Positions 47,755 through 58,272 are shown, numbered from the stretch's first letter. The stretch is 64,000 nucleotides of DNA from Bacteroidota bacterium (GCA_003250395.1 QKGM01000033.1:1-64000), one strand, 5' to 3'. Notes: a model not told the origin generated them from the sequence alone. Translations and numbers: made by a program.

Positions 47755-49260
47755 ATGAATCTGTACGCCAGAAAAGAGCGATGGAAATGGTTGTTGTTGG
47801 TAGCTGCCGTTGTTATATTGGCCAGTACCCTCTGGTTTACCAATTCAATGGTGCAAAAGGTCGCTGCTGAAGAACGTAAAAATGTAAAATTATGGGCAGA
47901 TGCAGTTCATCGGAAAGCCACCCTTGTACAATACACTGAAGCGTTTTTTAAACAATTGCAAAACGAGGAGAGAAAACGTGTTGAATTACTCGCTCATGCT
48001 TATAATGCCTTAATTAACTCCTCGCTTGATGAGGAACTCACTTTTTACCTTGAGATTATTAATAAAAACACCAATATCCCTGTTGTCCTTACTGATCCTG
48101 GACGTCGAATTATCAACTCCAAGAACGTTTCATTTGATACAACTTCAACGCTGTATTTAAGCGATTCACTATTGGAAGAGTTTTCCGTATACCCCCCAAT
48201 CAGAGTTAATCTGGATAGAAATGTATACAGGTTGCTTTATTATAAAGAATCCAGATTGTTTACAGAACTCCGTGAAGTACTTAATGATCTCAACCGCTCT
48301 TTCCTCGACGAGGTGGTTACCAATTCGGCATCAGTCCCGGTTATTATTACCGATAGCCTTGACGTCCTGATTGCTTCCGGTAATATTGATTCCCTTGTGC
48401 CTGCCGATACCGCACGTATTAAATCGCTCATTGCTCACATGAAGGATGAGAACGATCCGATTATCATTCAACTTGGTGATCAGGGCGCTACTTACATCTA
48501 TTACCTGAGTTCTGGTTTACTAAACCAGTTGAGGTATTATCCGGCTGTGCAGTTTGGGATTATCGGGCTCTTTTTGTTGGTAGCCTATGTGTTGTTCAGC
48601 TCAGCCCGTAAGTCTGAACAGGATCAGGTATGGGTAGGAATGTCAAAGGAAACTGCCCATCAACTTGGTACCCCGCTCTCATCCATGATTGCTTGGCTTG
48701 AACTGATGAAAATGGATGGAATCGAACATGCTGCCATCGAGGAACTTGGTAAAGATGTCAAAAGGCTTGAAACTATTTCACAGCGATTCTCGAAGATTGG
48801 CTCAGTGCCTAAGCTTGAACCGGTAAATATTACTACACTAATATACCAGTCAATAGACTATCTTCGTAAAAGAACCTCGCGGAAAGTCGTATACCAGATT
48901 AATATTCCTGAGAACAAGGAGGTAATTATTCCACTTAATCCTGAATTGTTTGAGTGGGTAGTTGAGAACCTGGTGCGTAATGCCGTGGATGCCATGGGAG
49001 GAGCAGGACGACTTACCATTGACCTGTCTGAAACAAATCACCACATCTCGATAGACTTTACCGATACAGGGAAAGGAATTCCCCGTAGTAAATTTAAAAC
49101 TATTTTCCAACCCGGGTATACAAGCAAGAAGCGAGGGTGGGGCCTCGGGCTGACACTTGTACGCCGTATCGTGCGAAGTTACCATAACGGGAAAATATTT
49201 GTCAAGGCATCAGCTCCTGATAAAGGAACGACCTTTCGTATCACTCTACGCAAACCATGA
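47755..49260 (+). CDS. Sensor histidine kinase
   Basis: KETAHQLGTPLSSMIAWLELM H-box, VVENLVRNAVDAM, TDTGKGIPRSKFKTIFQPGYTSKKRGWGLGL. Confidence 0.92.
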   Translation: MNLYARKERWKWLLLVAAVVILASTLWFTNSMVQKVAAEERKNVKLWADAVHRKATLVQYTEAFFKQLQNEERKRVELLAHAYNALINSSLDEELTFYLEIINKNTNIPVVLTDPGRRIINSKNVSFDTTSTLYLSDSLLEEFSVYPPIRVNLDRNVYRLLYYKESRLFTELREVLNDLNRSFLDEVVTNSASVPVIITDSLDVLIASGNIDSLVPADTARIKSLIAHMKDENDPIIIQLGDQGATYIYYLSSGLLNQLRYYPAVQFGIIGLFLLVAYVLFSSARKSEQDQVWVGMSKETAHQLGTPLSSMIAWLELMKMDGIEHAAIEELGKDVKRLETISQRFSKIGSVPKLEPVNITTLIYQSIDYLRKRTSRKVVYQINIPENKEVIIPLNPELFEWVVENLVRNAVDAMGGAGRLTIDLSETNHHISIDFTDTGKGIPRSKFKTIFQPGYTSKKRGWGLGLTLVRRIVRSYHNGKIFVKASAPDKGTTFRITLRKP

Positions 49261-50399
49261 GCGGAATATATATTCACGTCCCATTTTGTACTACAAAGTG
49301 CAATTATTGTAATTTTTTTTCTGTGACTTCTTTAAGCCGTAAAGCTTCTTTTATTGATGCTCTGGAGGCTGAGATACGGATGAATAATGGCTTTTTTAAT
49401 CAATCGAACGGCTCTGCCAGGGTAGATACTATCTATTTAGGGGGAGGAACTCCGTCTCTGCTCTCGCCGGAAGATTTAAACAGAATTTTCGACTCTCTTG
49501 CAGCAAACTTTTCATGGAATTCTGACGCTGAAATTACCATTGAAGCTAATCCTGATGATGTAACACCCGCGCTGCTTAATTCATGGCGATTATTGGGAGT
49601 TAACAGGTTAAGTATTGGTATTCAGTCCTTCAGGGATGAAACGCTTAGGTATTTGTCAAGAAGACATTCAGCCGGTAAATCTTTGACCGTCGTGCAAATG
49701 GCTCTTGATTCTGGATTTTCAAATTTAAGTGGTGATCTTATTTATGGCGTACCCGGGCTGCAGGATGAAGCGTGGATTGAAGATGTAGAAAGGCTTGCCG
49801 GCAGCGGGGTAAGTCATATCAGCGCCTATGCCCTGACTGTTGAACCTCGTACTGCGCTCGAATTCCAGATAAGGAAGGGGAGGACAGGTGCCCCGGATGA
49901 AGAGGCTGCATTCAGACAATATTATCTGCTTCGTGAAAAGTTGATTAGCAGCGGTTTTGATCATTACGAGATTAGTAATTTTGCTCTTTCAGGATGTGAG
50001 TCAAGACATAATAAGGCTTATTGGAATGGTGAGCCTTACCTGGGCCTGGGGCCTTCTGCACACTCCTACAATGGAACCATGCGTCGTTGGAATTCTTCGT
50101 TACTTCAGGGCTGGACTGATCATTCCCTTTCGGGAATTCCTGCTTACACAGAAGAATCTATTACCCCTGAAAAGAGATATAATGAAATGGTGCTTACTCA
50201 TTTGCGTACTTCACGTGGTTTAAATCTGAGGGAAGTGGAAAAATCGCTTGGGATACATTGGCGCCAATATCTTGAGAAAATGTGTCATGTGTCTGTTAAA
50301 CAGGGAGATGTTGTTGTTGAAGGTGAAACAGTATACATACCCCCGCGGAAATTATTCATTTCAGACTCTATTATTTCTGATTTGATGTATGTTGATTAG
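49257..50399 (+). CDS. hemW: HemW-like radical SAM coproporphyrinogen III oxidase-family protein
   Basis: MSGIYIHVPFCTTKCNYCNFFS; GGGTPSLL; 4-bp overlap with upstream kinase. Confidence 0.93.
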   Translation: MSGIYIHVPFCTTKCNYCNFFSVTSLSRKASFIDALEAEIRMNNGFFNQSNGSARVDTIYLGGGTPSLLSPEDLNRIFDSLAANFSWNSDAEITIEANPDDVTPALLNSWRLLGVNRLSIGIQSFRDETLRYLSRRHSAGKSLTVVQMALDSGFSNLSGDLIYGVPGLQDEAWIEDVERLAGSGVSHISAYALTVEPRTALEFQIRKGRTGAPDEEAAFRQYYLLREKLISSGFDHYEISNFALSGCESRHNKAYWNGEPYLGLGPSAHSYNGTMRRWNSSLLQGWTDHSLSGIPAYTEESITPEKRYNEMVLTHLRTSRGLNLREVEKSLGIHWRQYLEKMCHVSVKQGDVVVEGETVYIPPRKLFISDSIISDLMYVD

Positions 50400-50529
50400 C
50401 AGTTGATTGAATGAACTATTTGTTTTTGCATTTTTTAATCTCTTTTTTTCGTTTTTTTGTAGTGGCTAACAAGGCCAATAAAAGGCTGTAATTTTTTGTA
50501 TTTTTATATCTGAATCAAATTAAAACCGG

Positions 50530-51435
50530 ATGCACGTTTACAGGTTTAGAGTTTTATGCGATGGGGTTGATGACTTCGTTAGGGAAATTGAAGTTGGAAG
50601 TCAGCAGACCTTTCTGAATTTTCTGTATGCCCTCTATGATTGTACAACTCTTGAGCGCTCGGGTGAGGTTTCATTCTATATCTCGAATATCCGCTGGCTC
50701 AAGCTGAAAGAGATCGGTTTAAATGAAAGACCTGCCCCCAAAAGATATTTTGAGGACGATGAAGAATTACGGGCAGATGAACGCCGCCGTAAACTTCCGT
50801 TTATCCTGATGACCGATGCTTTTTTACGCGACTATATCGAAGATCCCCATCAAAGGCTTATTCTTGAGCACCCTGGGGGTGAAGTGCGTTTGTTCTATAT
50901 CGAATTGCTAAAGATCAGTAAATCAGTCGATGGTGTCATCTATCCACGCTGTGTTGTTAGCAAAGGTGATTTGCCGGTTAAGGTTCAATATATTGCCCCT
51001 GTGATGCCTCTGAAACCTGCTGAAAAAAGATCAACAAATCTGCTTGAGGAACTGGCAAAAGCACAGATTCCTCTGGTTTCTGATGATGAAACAGATGCTG
51101 AAGAAGAAGATGTTGATGAAGAAGAAGATGCTGATTCACTCGTTGACGACACAGAGGATGATGTAGATGACGAAAGCATTGGAAAAGACATCGAAGAGAT
51201 GCTTGAAGATGATACTTTCAGCAAAATTCTCGCCGGAGAATCCCCCGAACCAAAAGTCAGAAAACAAAGTGGGGGTCGTAAACCAAGGGCACATCATGAT
51301 GACGATGATGACTTACTTGGAAATCTTGATGAAGAAGAGGATAGTTACGGCACCGAAACCTATGGTAATGACGATGACGACTTTGGTAGCGGATTCGAGA
51401 TCTCTGGTGGAAATAACGATGATGATGATTATTAA
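50530..51435 (+). CDS. pRiA4b ORF-3-like protein with long acidic C-terminal tail
   Basis: 301 aa; YRFRVLCDGVDDFVREIEVGSQQTFLNFLYAL; D/E-rich C-terminal third with GAT-codon runs. Confidence 0.75.
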   Translation: MHVYRFRVLCDGVDDFVREIEVGSQQTFLNFLYALYDCTTLERSGEVSFYISNIRWLKLKEIGLNERPAPKRYFEDDEELRADERRRKLPFILMTDAFLRDYIEDPHQRLILEHPGGEVRLFYIELLKISKSVDGVIYPRCVVSKGDLPVKVQYIAPVMPLKPAEKRSTNLLEELAKAQIPLVSDDETDAEEEDVDEEEDADSLVDDTEDDVDDESIGKDIEEMLEDDTFSKILAGESPEPKVRKQSGGRKPRAHHDDDDDLLGNLDEEEDSYGTETYGNDDDDFGSGFEISGGNNDDDDY

Positions 51436-51456
51436 ATCTTGTACCTCTAAACATAT

Positions 51457-51486
51457 AGCCCGGAAGTTCTCTTCCGGGCTTTTTTC
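51457..51486 (+). terminator. Terminator after acidic-tail protein gene
   Basis: AGCCCGGAAG-TTCT-CTTCCGGGCT followed by TTTTT. Confidence 0.9.
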
Positions 51487-51497
51487 TGACCTGAGTA

Positions 51498-52427
51498 ATG
51501 CGCGAATCTAACCTTAAACCACTTTTACTTGTTGTGTGCGGTCCAACGGCCAGTGGCAAAACTGCGCTTGCCGTGAAGCTCGCGAAATACTTTGAAACCA
51601 GTATTATATCGGCCGATTCACGGCAATTTTACGTCGAGATGAATATAGGGACTGCCGCTCCCTCTTTAGAGGAACAGGATGGGGTTCCCCATTATTTTGT
51701 GAAGCACCTATCTGTCAGTCAGCCATACAATGCTTCAAATTTTGCATCAGATGTGTTATCTTTTACCAAATCCTTCTTTAAAGATCACCAAATGGTTATC
51801 ATGGCAGGAGGCTCCGGATTGTATATCTCTGCCGTTTGTGAAGGGATGGATGACTTGCCTGACCCTGATCCGGTAATCAGGGCTGATATCCAAAAGCGTT
51901 TCGATGCCGGAGGGATAGCTGCGCTCGGGAAATGGCTGGAAGAACTTGACCCTGAATATTGTAAGGTGGTTGATATGGACAATCCAAAAAGACTGCAACG
52001 GGCCATAGAGGTTTGTCTGATTACCGGACGACCATATTCTATTCAAAGAACAGCTAAAACAATCGAGCGTGATTTTAATGTTCTGAAAATCGGGATCGAT
52101 ATGCCACGGCACGAGCTCTTCACCAGAATTGAGCAGCGGACAGATGCTATGATAGCTGCCGGTCTTGTCGATGAAGCCCGGTGCCTGTTGCCTTACCGCC
52201 ACCTTAATGCCCTTCAGACTGTCGGCTATCGCGAATTGTTCCGCTATTTTGACGGTGATATATCCTTAGAACAGGCCGTTGCAGATATCAAAACCAACAC
52301 GCGACGTTACGCGAAACGGCAGTTAACCTGGTTTCAACGCGATACCTCGATAAGATGGATTAAACCATCTCAGTTTGAAACTGTTTGTCGAATGGTTTCT
52401 GATGCCATGCCCGGGATTAACTTTTAG
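51498..52427 (+). CDS. miaA: tRNA dimethylallyltransferase
   Basis: VVCGPTASGKTALAVKLAK, ISADSRQFY, NPKRLQRAIEV motifs. Confidence 0.96.
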   Translation: MRESNLKPLLLVVCGPTASGKTALAVKLAKYFETSIISADSRQFYVEMNIGTAAPSLEEQDGVPHYFVKHLSVSQPYNASNFASDVLSFTKSFFKDHQMVIMAGGSGLYISAVCEGMDDLPDPDPVIRADIQKRFDAGGIAALGKWLEELDPEYCKVVDMDNPKRLQRAIEVCLITGRPYSIQRTAKTIERDFNVLKIGIDMPRHELFTRIEQRTDAMIAAGLVDEARCLLPYRHLNALQTVGYRELFRYFDGDISLEQAVADIKTNTRRYAKRQLTWFQRDTSIRWIKPSQFETVCRMVSDAMPGINF

Positions 52428-52484
52428 CTTATTCACGACTGGTAACCGAACTCTATCTATTTTTGCAATCTTATTTCCTGGATA

Positions 52485-54359
52485 ATGAAGACTTCACTGG
52501 CGAAAGCATTTATAATACTTATTAAACAATTCCTCTGGTTCATCTTACTGTTTGCAATGGCACGCCTGGTTTTCATGGTGGTTTATTCCGGTATGATTAT
52601 CAGTACAGGTGCCGGACTGACAGAGGTGTTGTCTGCTTTTGTTTACGCGTTACACCTTGATGCAGCTACAGCCTGTTACCTGGTAATTATACCCTTCCTC
52701 TCTCTGGTTGTTTGGCTTCTCATCAGTGGAAATTGGATTCGTCATTTCCTCTTCTGGTACTCCTGTTTTATTAGTCTGGCTATTGCTTTAATGCTGGGTG
52801 GTGAACTTGGGCTGTACAGTGAATGGAAGACAAAGCTAAATTATAAAGCGCTGATGTATCTCCGCCACCCGTCTGAGGTGTTTAATTCGATCAGTACCTG
52901 GCAGTTCATTCTCTGGTTCGTGGTCATCGCCCTTTTTATGTTTCTTGTTGTGCAGGTATACCGCCGTTGGTTTGCTATTCGTATTCATGTTCTAAAACGC
53001 AGGTGGTGGTATATCCCAGTCTTTATTGTACTGGCAGCTCCCTGCATCGGCCTGGGGTTACGTGGTGGGATCCAGGAAATACCTATAAACCAGAGTGCCT
53101 CGTTTTATTCAACACATGGCGTGCTGAATGCTGCATCGGTAAACACTACGTTTAATCTTTATATCAGTATCTTTGAAAACAGGGCATTTCTCGATAAAAA
53201 CCCTTACGAGATTATGCCGCGACAAAAAGCTGAAGCTGCTGTAAAACGTATTTTTACACCTTTATGCGATTCCACGCAAACTATTCTTACAACCCGGCGA
53301 CCCAATGTCGTTTTGATTATTCTCGAAAGCTGGTCGGCCGATCTGATAGAATCATTAGGCGGTGATCCGGGTATTACTCCCGAATTTGCAAAACTTGAAA
53401 AGAAAGGGATCCTTTTTGGACAGGCGTATGCTGGCGGTTCACGTTCGGAACAGGGGATGGCTGCCCTGTTTAGTGGCTTTCCTCCGCATCCGTTCACTTC
53501 AATAACAGTCCAGCCCGATAAATATTCCAGGTTAGCCTCACTGCCTGCCGTGATGAATAAAGCTGATTATGCAACCTCCTACTATTTCGGGGGGCAGCTG
53601 ATTTATGGTAATATCAAGAGCTATATTATGTTTACCGGTTTTCATAAGATCGTAGAAATGGATGGTTTCGATGCATCTGTCCCTCGTGGTAAACTGGGTA
53701 TCCATGATCAATATACACTCGACCGGTTGCTTACCGACCTGGATAAGGAAAAACAACCGTTTTTCAGCTCTCTTTTTACACTGAGTACTCATTCGCCCTA
53801 TGATCAGCCAATGGAAGAGAAGCTGAACTGGGGCGGTAATGAACGTCATTATATCAATTCGGCAAACTATACCGATTGGTGTCTGGGGCGGTTCTTCAAT
53901 GAAGCTTCCTCGAAACCCTGGTACGCTAATACGTTGTTTATCCTGGTAGCCGATCATAGCCATAATTCCTATCGTAACTGGGATCCAAAAACTTTTGAAT
54001 ACCATCATATACCAATGCTGTGGATTGGCGATGTTATCAAACCTGAATGGCGTGGAAAACGATTTGATAAGCTGGTGAGCCAGACTGATATTGCAGCAAC
54101 GCTTCTTCATCAGCTACGGTTGCCCGATACAGCTTTTGTATGGAGTCGCGATGTTTTTAACAAGTGCTATGATGAAGCTGCTTACCACGCGATGGACGAT
54201 GGTGTACTTGGTTGGAAAAGGCCTGATGGCTATTTTATCGAGATGATGGCGTTTCGTAAAACTTTTGCTGAGGATTTACCGCCACAGCGTGCCGACAGTA
54301 TTCGTTCGGAAGGCTATGCTTTTCTTCAGGTCCTTTTTCAGCAGTATCTCGATTTTTAG
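52485..54359 (+). CDS. LTA-synthase-like membrane sulfatase/phosphatase-fold protein
   Basis: N-terminal TM segments; PNVVLIILESWSADLIESLGG, GGSRSEQGMAALFSGFPP, LVADHSH motifs. Confidence 0.92.
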   Translation: MKTSLAKAFIILIKQFLWFILLFAMARLVFMVVYSGMIISTGAGLTEVLSAFVYALHLDAATACYLVIIPFLSLVVWLLISGNWIRHFLFWYSCFISLAIALMLGGELGLYSEWKTKLNYKALMYLRHPSEVFNSISTWQFILWFVVIALFMFLVVQVYRRWFAIRIHVLKRRWWYIPVFIVLAAPCIGLGLRGGIQEIPINQSASFYSTHGVLNAASVNTTFNLYISIFENRAFLDKNPYEIMPRQKAEAAVKRIFTPLCDSTQTILTTRRPNVVLIILESWSADLIESLGGDPGITPEFAKLEKKGILFGQAYAGGSRSEQGMAALFSGFPPHPFTSITVQPDKYSRLASLPAVMNKADYATSYYFGGQLIYGNIKSYIMFTGFHKIVEMDGFDASVPRGKLGIHDQYTLDRLLTDLDKEKQPFFSSLFTLSTHSPYDQPMEEKLNWGGNERHYINSANYTDWCLGRFFNEASSKPWYANTLFILVADHSHNSYRNWDPKTFEYHHIPMLWIGDVIKPEWRGKRFDKLVSQTDIAATLLHQLRLPDTAFVWSRDVFNKCYDEAAYHAMDDGVLGWKRPDGYFIEMMAFRKTFAEDLPPQRADSIRSEGYAFLQVLFQQYLDF

Positions 54360-54656
54360 TTTCAATTACGTTTTAATTAATTGTCTATCATCCTTTTAGT
54401 CTGGTTGTAAGAATCAAAATAATGCATGATTAAACCAGCCTGCATTTCTCTTTTATTGGGCTGGGAAGCGGGGTGGAAGGACAGGTATCATGTTTTTACT
54501 TTCAGAAATTGATTCCGGTTTGGCGGAATGGAAGTGTTATCCCTAGCAACGGAACAGAGTACAGGGTTATGCTGAATCGCGAATTATTCGTCAACAAGGA
54601 TAGATCTCTATATCGGTTTCAATTGGTTATTTGTTTGAACAACGGGATAGTCAGAA

Positions 54657-54686
54657 AGAGCCCCCTGATCCGGATCAGGGGGCTCT
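54657..54686. terminator. Perfect 30-bp palindrome downstream of pdxB
   Basis: AGAGCCCCCTGATCCGGATCAGGGGGCTCT, no spacer. Confidence 0.7.
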
Positions 54687-54713
54687 GTGTATATATTTCT
54701 AACGAGTGATTTA

Positions 54714-55847
54714 CTAAATTGATTTGATTTTGAAACCTAGTTTTTTCAACGTTGCACGTTGTGTCGAGTTAGAGTCACGTAGCCGGAAGAGGTAAGCAGG
54801 CCATTCACGTCGAACAGGATAATTGCTTCGAAAAGTCTCGAATTCTGAAGGGTCGTGCCGTAGCAGGAAATCATCGCGGCTAATATCATAACTTTGAAGA
54901 AAGGCATTAAAATAGACCTCATTATCGTTCAGTTCGTCGCAGTCGATGTAGCGGAGGGGTACTTCAGGTTCGGGAAGGTGTTTCGGGTACCATTTTGATT
55001 GCGCGTTCCGGTTAAAATGATCGCGCAAAGCATTTACAACAAAGGCTGTTCCGTTGGCTTTGCCATCGGTCGAATAACCGGCAATGTGGGGCGTTGCGAT
55101 GGTTACAAGCTGCATTAACTGGAGGTCAGGTTCCGGCTCATCCTCCCAGACATCTATCACGCTCATAATGTTTGGATGGGCTGTTAACCAGCTCTTCAAG
55201 GCAGAAGAATCGGCCACTTCACCACGGGAAGTATTGATAATCAATTGAACATTCCGGAAAGAATCGAGTAATTCCTTATTAATCATGTGGAATGTCGGGT
55301 ATTCACCATCTGTGTTAAGAGGAGTGTGAAAAGTAACGACATCAGCCGTAGCAGCTATTTCTTCTAGGCTGACGAATTTCTCATCGTCACCGGCCGCCTC
55401 ACGGGGAGGATCACACAGTAAAACTTCCATCCCGAGCCTGCGTCCCAGGTTGGCTACTCTGCTTCCTACGTTACCGGCTCCTACAACACCCAATGTAAGC
55501 CCGTCAGGGTCAAACCCTGTATGCTGGTGTAGCCATGCAATGGCTGAGGCAACATACTGAAGCACCGAATTGGCATTACATCCGGGCGCATTGGTCCATT
55601 TTATCCCATTCTCTTCACACCAGCGGGTGTCGATATGATCGAAACCTATGGTGGCAGAACCAATAAATTTAACGGGGCTGTTTTTGAGTAGATTTTCGTC
55701 GCATCGGGTCCGGGTTCTTACCAGGAGCGCATCAGCTCCGGCAACCGCCGGAGGTTCTATGTCTTTTGCATCCATAAAAGTGATTTCACCGAACGATTCG
55801 GCTTCACCGCTTAAAAATGGAATTTTACTATCAGCAACTATTTTCAT
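54714..55847 (-). CDS. pdxB: 4-phosphoerythronate dehydrogenase
   Basis: MKIVADSKIPFLSGEAESFGEI, LGVVGAGNVGSRVANLGRRLGMEVLLCDPPR, TPHIAGYSTDGKANGT. Confidence 0.95.
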   Translation of the reverse strand: MKIVADSKIPFLSGEAESFGEITFMDAKDIEPPAVAGADALLVRTRTRCDENLLKNSPVKFIGSATIGFDHIDTRWCEENGIKWTNAPGCNANSVLQYVASAIAWLHQHTGFDPDGLTLGVVGAGNVGSRVANLGRRLGMEVLLCDPPREAAGDDEKFVSLEEIAATADVVTFHTPLNTDGEYPTFHMINKELLDSFRNVQLIINTSRGEVADSSALKSWLTAHPNIMSVIDVWEDEPEPDLQLMQLVTIATPHIAGYSTDGKANGTAFVVNALRDHFNRNAQSKWYPKHLPEPEVPLRYIDCDELNDNEVYFNAFLQSYDISRDDFLLRHDPSEFETFRSNYPVRREWPAYLFRLRDSNSTQRATLKKLGFKIKSI

Positions 55848-55978
55848 GGTGTTGATTTGAATTGCAAATTTCATCATTTTTTCATCAGCTCCCCATATTT
55901 CTGCAAAAAAATTGGCTTACCTTTGCCCGTTTTTTGGAAAGTAGGTTTCCATATAAACTGAAAACGATATATAAATAG

Positions 55979-56167
55979 TTGAAAAACAATCATAAAGAAC
56001 TCGTTCCACGAGATAAATCTTTCAGCCGCTCAGAATTGGAAATGAAAGGTTTTTGCTTTGCAGGCGAAGATATTCCGGGGTTATTTGTTTTTGAAATAGA
56101 GGGAGTACGGTTATATTTCCGTAAAACCGGCAGTGATCTTTACCAGATATTTTCGTTATCATCCTGA
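55979..56167 (+). CDS. Possible small protein
   Basis: 62 aa, TTG start; TACCTTTG (TAnnTTTG) at 55918-55925 upstream. Confidence 0.4.
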   Translation: MKNNHKELVPRDKSFSRSELEMKGFCFAGEDIPGLFVFEIEGVRLYFRKTGSDLYQIFSLSS

Positions 56168-57408
56168 TCGTAGAGATAAGTTTCTCTGAAGTTAATCTAA
56201 TTAGGCACTAGCAGTCTTTTTTAATACATCGTGTTACCTTTAGTGATTTATCACGGCTTACAATGTCGCCCTGGTACCTGAGAACTTCCTTCCTGATGCC
56301 ATACAGGGCAAACCTTCATTTTATAATCACCGTCCCGCGAAGCGAACTGCAGTATTTTACTGTTTTTAGTAGTGACGATTAAAAGTGTTTTAAAAATTAA
56401 CTTAATAAATATTTAATATTTATATATTTGTATTTATTGTTGATACTCAGTCGCCAATGGCTGTGGGATTTAATAGGTTCTGATACGACCATCAAGCTCC
56501 GGCTTGTTTTTGTTGAAGCCAGGGGGTATTTAACGTAAAGAACCTTTACCTGAAACCAATATATCTCTACCTGTATTCTACAATACTAAGGATGAGAACA
56601 GTTGCTACCTGTTGATAGTTTCCATTTTTTGGCTTGTTTTCCATATATTGGTCTTTGTTTTATGTGAATCTTAATCACTCTTTTAGGATTATTTTCACTA
56701 AAATCAAAGTTTATAAGTGATAATGAGTTACTTTTTGTGATTTTTTAATCAACTGAATTCGTGTTGTTTGCAGGCCTGTTTAACAGCTTGTTCCTATCAA
56801 AGTCACACCAAAGTTAGGACAAATTCGGGTTTTTACTATAGAAAGCCTATGTTTACTGTAATTATGGCATATTATATATATGTAAGAAAATTAACTATGT
56901 ATAATTTGTGGCACAATTTTGGTTATGTCCAATATTGTCAGGTTATGTAAATACAATGGAGGTATCAGGCTCTTTATTATGTTCCTGTCGGCCATAGCTT
57001 TTTAACAAACCGGGGATGATGATTCAGGTTCCATGAGGCTTTCGAAATCATGATAGCACCTTACACATCCTGGCGGAATGGAAAGTCGGCAATCTTTTTC
57101 TCTGTGAACACATTCCGGGACAGGTAAATGCAGATAATTCAGCAGTGTTATTCTTCCGCTTCCGGAAAGGAGAAAAGTGGAATAGAAGGTTGTAATTAAT
57201 TGTGCTGACTTTTAAGTTTATAGTTTGGGACATCATGAGGCTCAATTATTTTTTTTACAAAACTATTAAGTCGCGGGCGTTTGCTTGTATCTGAAGCTAT
57301 GTTGCTGATATAAAACCTGCCGGGGCGCGATATGTGATGTCTCTTATCCGGGTTAAAAGCTGAAAGTAAAATTTCAGCAGGTAGCATTTCCAGTATTATA
57401 GAAAATAA

Positions 57409-57435
57409 AAACACCGGTATTAAATACCGGTGTTT
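57409..57435. terminator. Terminator downstream of tRNA-Gly
   Basis: AAACACCGGTATT-a-AATACCGGTGTTT. Confidence 0.8.
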
Positions 57436-57445
57436 ATTGGTTTTG

Positions 57446-57518
57446 AGCGGGAAACGGGGCTCGAACCCGCGACCTAAAGCTTGGGAAGCTTTCGCTCTGC
57501 CAACTGAGCTATTCCCGC
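57446..57518 (-). tRNA. tRNA-Gly (anticodon CCC)
   Basis: Reverse complement GCGGGAATAGCTCAGTTGGCAGAGCGAAAGCTTCCCAAGCTTTAGGTCGCGGGTTCGAGCCCCGTTTCCCGCT; loop TTCCCAA. Confidence 0.95.
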
Positions 57519-57627
57519 GAGGTTACTGTGCTGCAAAGATACTTTTTTTTCTTTTTCAATACCAAAAAATGGAGGGCTTGCTTTTTCTTCCTACTTTTAC
57601 CCTGAATTACCCAAATCACTTTGATAG

Positions 57628-58212
57628 ATGGATTTTGAACGCGCAAGCGCCTATATACTCGACAAATTGAGACATGGTCTCCCGACCAACCTGTTCTATC
57701 ACAACCTTGAGCATGTGATGGATGTCTACCAGGCAGTCATCAGGATTGGTGCTGCTGAAAAGCTTGACCAGTCAACACTTATTGCACTGAAAACAGCAGC
57801 ATTGATGCACGATTCAGGCATGCTCAGGACATATAAGGGGCATGAAGAAGCAGCCTGTTCGCTGGTGCATTTGTGGTTACCGCAGTTTGGATACACTGAA
57901 GAAGAGATGAAATACATTTGCCGGATGATTCTGACTACCCAGTTACCGCAAACTGCCAGTGAAATAGGAGAACGGATTCTATGCGATGCTGATCTCGATT
58001 ACCTTGGTCGTGATGATTTTTTCATGATTGCCCATCGGCTTCGTTTTGAATGGAATAACATGGGGATGAATGTTACATCGTTGAAAGACTGGTATCTGCT
58101 TCAGATCAGGTTTCTTGAGGACCACAAATATTATACATTTTCCAATCAACAGTTACGAGAGCCGGGCAAGCAGAAAAACCTGGAAATGGTTAGAGAGTTG
58201 TTCCGTAATTAG
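57628..58212 (+). CDS. HD domain phosphohydrolase-like protein
   Basis: FYHNLEHVMDVYQ and ALMHDSGM HD motifs. Confidence 0.85.
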   Translation: MDFERASAYILDKLRHGLPTNLFYHNLEHVMDVYQAVIRIGAAEKLDQSTLIALKTAALMHDSGMLRTYKGHEEAACSLVHLWLPQFGYTEEEMKYICRMILTTQLPQTASEIGERILCDADLDYLGRDDFFMIAHRLRFEWNNMGMNVTSLKDWYLLQIRFLEDHKYYTFSNQQLREPGKQKNLEMVRELFRN

Positions 58213-58272
58213 TTGGTTCGATATGTCTTAAATTTACGAAATCTTTTCACTAAAATATTTCAATTATCTTAT

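Noticed and set aside
50985-51224. 79-aa Ser-rich minus-strand ORF
   Set aside because: Direct antisense of the GAT/GAA acidic tail, hence the artificial poly-Ser.
53538-54110. 190-aa minus-strand ORF inside the LTA-synthase-like gene
   Set aside because: Antisense to a conserved CDS with clear motifs.
54473-54709. 78-aa ORF between the LTA-synthase-like gene and pdxB
   Set aside because: Runs through the 30-bp palindrome/terminator; no recognisable features.
57048-57245. Possible Cys-containing small ORF or remnant on the minus strand
   Set aside because: Alternative frames give CxxC-like stretches, but none has a good start, consistent codon pattern or recognisable family.
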